A stretch of 64,000 bases of DNA from Faecalibacterium sp. (GTDB taxonomy: Bacteria > Bacillota > Clostridia > Oscillospirales > Ruminococcaceae), in assembly GCA_029264955.1 (NCBI GenBank), contig JARHYC010000020.1, positions 124,001-188,000 of the forward strand, given 5' to 3'. Shown here piece by piece: positions 61,661 through 64,000 of the stretch (position 1 is its first letter; every line of letters starts with the position of its first letter). The notes under the pieces were generated by a model. The model did no database searches. It was not told the DNA's origin and was given only the letters and a program-made list of their open reading frames with translations. The translations under genes and the position numbers were made by a program.

Positions 61661-61676
61661 TGTTCCACGTGGAACA
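61661..61676. promoter_or_regulatory. parS site 4
   Basis: TGTTCCACGTGGAACA, identical to site 1, 23 bp upstream of the parA -35 box. Confidence 0.92.
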
Positions 61677-61698
61677 AAATAAAAAAGTCGGAGAGCAT

Positions 61699-61726
61699 TT
61701 CAAAGGCTGTGTTTTTGTGATATACT
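61699..61726 (+). promoter_or_regulatory. Promoter of parA-parB
   Basis: TTCAAA (61699-61704) and TATACT (61721-61726) with a 16-bp spacer. parS site 4 lies just upstream, so ParB spreading could affect it. Confidence 0.6.
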
Positions 61727-61785
61727 ATAAAAACAGCGCAGAAAAGTAATAGAATACATGAAAAGACAACCAAGGGAGGAAAAGC

Positions 61786-62556
61786 ATGGCAAAAATCGTT
61801 GTAGTAGCAAACCAAAAGGGCGGTGTAGGGAAAACTACCACCGCGGTGAATCTTTCCTCCTGCGTGGCGGCACTGGGGAAGCGTGTTCTGATCGTTGATT
61901 TGGACCCGCAGGGCAATACAACCAGCGGTTTCGGTGTTGCCAAGCGCAGCGTAGAAACTGGTGTGTACGAACTTTTGATTGGCGAGGCTACAGCCGAGCA
62001 GGTGATCCGTAAAACGGATTTCCGTGTCGATCTGATTCCGTCCAATACCCAGTTGGCAGGTGCTTCGCTGGAGTTGGTTGATGTACCCGAACGCCAGTTC
62101 TGCTTGCGTAAAGCGCTGGCGCCGATTACGGATAACTACGATTTTATCTTCATTGACTGCCCGCCCAGCCTGGATCTGCTCACGCTGAACGGACTTTGCG
62201 CTGGTGACAGCGTTCTGATTCCCATTCAGTGCGAATATTACGCGCTGGAAGGTCTAAGTGAACTGATGAGCACGCTGAAAACTGTGCGGAAAAAGTATAA
62301 TCCGTACCTGGATGTGGAAGGCGTTGTGTTTACAATGTTTGCAGGTCGGCTGAATCTGACCATTCAGGTTGTGGAGCAGGTCAAGAAGTTTATGGGCGAT
62401 AAAGTGTACAAAACCACGATTCCCCGTTCCGTACGCCTGTCGGAAGCACCCAGCTACGGCCAGCCAATCAATTTTTATGATCCGAATGGTAAAGGTACCG
62501 AGGCTTATCTGGATTTAGCGTTGGAATTTGTGCGCAATAACCGTCATCTAGAGTAA
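61786..62556 (+). CDS. parA: Chromosome partitioning ATPase ParA (Soj)
   Basis: 256 residues of a deviant Walker ATPase: KGGVGKTTTAVNLSS, DLDPQGNTTSGFG, and FIDCPPSLDLLTLNGL. In Firmicutes, Soj acts with Spo0J in origin segregation and regulates DnaA. GGGAGGAAAAGC lies before the ATG. parB follows after 18 bp. Confidence 0.96.
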   Translation: MAKIVVVANQKGGVGKTTTAVNLSSCVAALGKRVLIVDLDPQGNTTSGFGVAKRSVETGVYELLIGEATAEQVIRKTDFRVDLIPSNTQLAGASLELVDVPERQFCLRKALAPITDNYDFIFIDCPPSLDLLTLNGLCAGDSVLIPIQCEYYALEGLSELMSTLKTVRKKYNPYLDVEGVVFTMFAGRLNLTIQVVEQVKKFMGDKVYKTTIPRSVRLSEAPSYGQPINFYDPNGKGTEAYLDLALEFVRNNRHLE

Positions 62557-62574
62557 AAGGGAGGTTTTGAGAGA

Positions 62575-63450
62575 ATGGCAAGAGGAAAAGGTGGTCTGGG
62601 TCGCGGTCTGGACAGCCTGTTTGAAGATGCAACCCCCAGTGCATCCGGCGGCGTTGATATGCTGCCACTGCGAGAAATTGAACCGGATCCGGATCAGCCC
62701 CGCAAGACATTTACAGACGAAACATTGTATGAATTGTCCGCTTCTATTGCAGAACACGGCCTTTTGCAGCCGATTGCGGTACGTCCTCGTCCGCAAGGTG
62801 GATATATTATTATTGCAGGTGAGCGTCGCTGGCGTGCAGCCCGTATGGCAGGCCTGACCGAAGTTCCGGTTGTAATCAAAGATGTAACCGAGCAGCAGGC
62901 AATGGAATTGGCGCTGATCGAGAACATCCAACGGGAAGATTTGGACCCGGTAGAGCAAGCAATGGGCATTCAGGAGCTGATGGCTCGCTGTGATTTGACT
63001 CAGGAAACAGCTGCAGCACGTCTGGGCAAGAGTCGATCCTCATTGGCAAATAGTCTGCGACTGCTGAATCTGCCTGCCGATGTGCTGGAAAAGTTGAAAA
63101 ACGGCGAACTTTCCATCGGTCATGCAAAGGTGATTTTGGGGTTGCCCACACCGGATTTGCAGAGTATCGCGGCTGCGCAAATTGTCGAACTGGATTTGAA
63201 TGTACGCCAGACAGAAATGTTGTGCAAGAAATTGCAGGAAGAACCGAAGGCGGAAAAAGTCGAAATTTTGCGCCCAGCTTTGCCCACTGAGGTAGAGTTA
63301 AGCCTGAAAGAAGTTTTGGGCAATGAGGTAAAGGTTACTTATAAAAAGGGAAAAGGTGCGCTGACAGTGCATTTCTATTCGGATAATCAGCTGCGCGCTT
63401 TTGCAAACCTGCTGGGTCAGTACGACAAGACCGGTGAGTTGAATAAATAA
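62575..63450 (+). CDS. parB: Chromosome partitioning protein ParB (Spo0J)
   Basis: 291 residues: RGLDSLFED near the start, ParB box with GERRWRAARMAGL, ENIQREDLDPVEQA, HTH (LTQETAAARLGKSRSSLANSLRLL), and a C-terminal dimerisation domain with the LSLKEVLGNEVKVTYKKGKGALTVHFYS end. It binds the parS sites seen upstream and loads condensin. GGGAGG precedes the ATG. Confidence 0.96.
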   Translation: MARGKGGLGRGLDSLFEDATPSASGGVDMLPLREIEPDPDQPRKTFTDETLYELSASIAEHGLLQPIAVRPRPQGGYIIIAGERRWRAARMAGLTEVPVVIKDVTEQQAMELALIENIQREDLDPVEQAMGIQELMARCDLTQETAAARLGKSRSSLANSLRLLNLPADVLEKLKNGELSIGHAKVILGLPTPDLQSIAAAQIVELDLNVRQTEMLCKKLQEEPKAEKVEILRPALPTEVELSLKEVLGNEVKVTYKKGKGALTVHFYSDNQLRAFANLLGQYDKTGELNK

Positions 63451-63490
63451 GAAAAAATAGCGTACAAATGCTATTTCAGGAGGAAAAACC

Positions 63491-64000
63491 ATGCTGGATA
63501 TCAAGTTTGTCCGTGACAATGCGGACGCTGTAAAGGAAAACATCAAGAAGAAATTTCAGGATGCAAAGCTGCCCTTGGTCGATGAAGTCATCGAGCTGGA
63601 TGCAAAGCATCGTGCAATCCTGAAGGAAGCAGAAGCGCTGCGTGCTGAGCGTAACGCTCTGTCCAAGAGCATCGGTCGTTTGATGGGCGCTGTCAAGCAG
63701 GCTGCTACCGAAGAGGAAAAGGCAGCTGCTATGGCAACCGTCGAAGAGACCAAGGCAAAGGTTACCGCTGAGGCTGACCGCCTGAAGGAGCTGGAAGACG
63801 AGCAGGGCAAGCTGGCTGCACGCATTCAGGAAATCATGTACACCATCCCTAACATGATCGACCCCAGTGTGCCCATCGGTCCGGACGACAGCTGCAACGT
63901 TGAAGTGCAGCGCTTCGGTGAGCCCGTTGTGCCGGATTTCGAGATTCCTTACCACACCCAGATCATGGAGCGCTTTGACGGCATTGATATGGACGCTGCA
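63491..64000 (+). CDS. serS: Seryl-tRNA synthetase (3' truncated by the window edge)
   Basis: The first 170 codons of SerRS. MLDIKFVRDNADAVKENIKKK starts the N-terminal domain, followed by the long antiparallel coiled-coil that grips the tRNA-Ser variable arm (about 30-105), then IMYTIPNMIDPSVPIGPDDSCNVEV, entering the catalytic domain. AGGAGGAAAAACC precedes the ATG. serS after parB is a common Firmicutes arrangement. Confidence 0.97.
   Translation, partial: MLDIKFVRDNADAVKENIKKKFQDAKLPLVDEVIELDAKHRAILKEAEALRAERNALSKSIGRLMGAVKQAATEEEKAAAMATVEETKAKVTAEADRLKELEDEQGKLAARIQEIMYTIPNMIDPSVPIGPDDSCNVEVQRFGEPVVPDFEIPYHTQIMERFDGIDMDAA

Overview
The window is a 64 kb chromosomal piece from a low-to-mid GC member of the Bacillota, most likely class Clostridia and a strict anaerobe of the Oscillospirales type. 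The evidence is the classical Firmicutes origin gene order, a pyruvate:ferredoxin oxidoreductase beside a pyruvate formate-lyase operon, AGGAGG-type ribosome binding sites, and single-gene 2[4Fe-4S] ferredoxin. No rRNA, insertion sequence, prophage or CRISPR array is visible. One tRNA (Arg, ACG) is present.

Layout. 0.2-22 kb is mostly minus strand: a HAD phosphatase, trigger factor, L-serine dehydratase (sdaAB-sdaAA, plus strand), an NhaC-type transporter behind a lysine riboswitch, tRNA-Arg, galE and galM, a one-piece RND efflux pump with its own TetR regulator, a D,D-carboxypeptidase, birA, and the conserved holB-ricT-(ferredoxin)-trmN6-rsmI cluster. 22-34 kb carries a membrane-anchored HTH regulator, an SDR oxidoreductase, YitT and MgtE membrane proteins (the latter with a long structured leader), a small alarmone synthetase, pyruvate:ferredoxin oxidoreductase, a CaCA antiporter, NudF and an RluA-type pseudouridine synthase. 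34.7-38 kb is a pyruvate formate-lyase operon in which the enzyme is split into separate polypeptides: a large subunit with the Cys-Cys dyad, a 60-residue Cys-rich protein, an 80-residue glycyl-radical protein, and the activating enzyme. A candidate small RNA with its own promoter and terminator lies just upstream. 38.7-42.5 kb holds small membrane proteins, a VTC-domain protein and a decayed MalY/PatB aminotransferase.

42.5-64 kb is the replication origin region. dnaA-dnaN-rlbA-recF-remB-gyrB-gyrA run leftward, and rpmH-rnpA-yidD-yidC-jag-mnmE-mnmG-rsmG-noc-parA-parB-serS run rightward. DnaA boxes lie on both sides of dnaA, and four parS sites lie between mnmG and parA. A second, compact DnaA-box cluster is found about 30 kb away, at 21.86-21.95 kb.

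The metabolic genes fit together: serine is deaminated to pyruvate (sdaAB/AA), pyruvate is turned into acetyl-CoA either by NifJ with ferredoxin or by the split PFL with formate, and galactose enters through galM/galE. The points I consider most worth checking are the split PFL operon, the adjacent small RNA, the ectopic DnaA-box cluster, the mgtE leader and a three-copy hairpin array downstream of nifJ. All product names rest on motif recognition by eye; no database search was possible.
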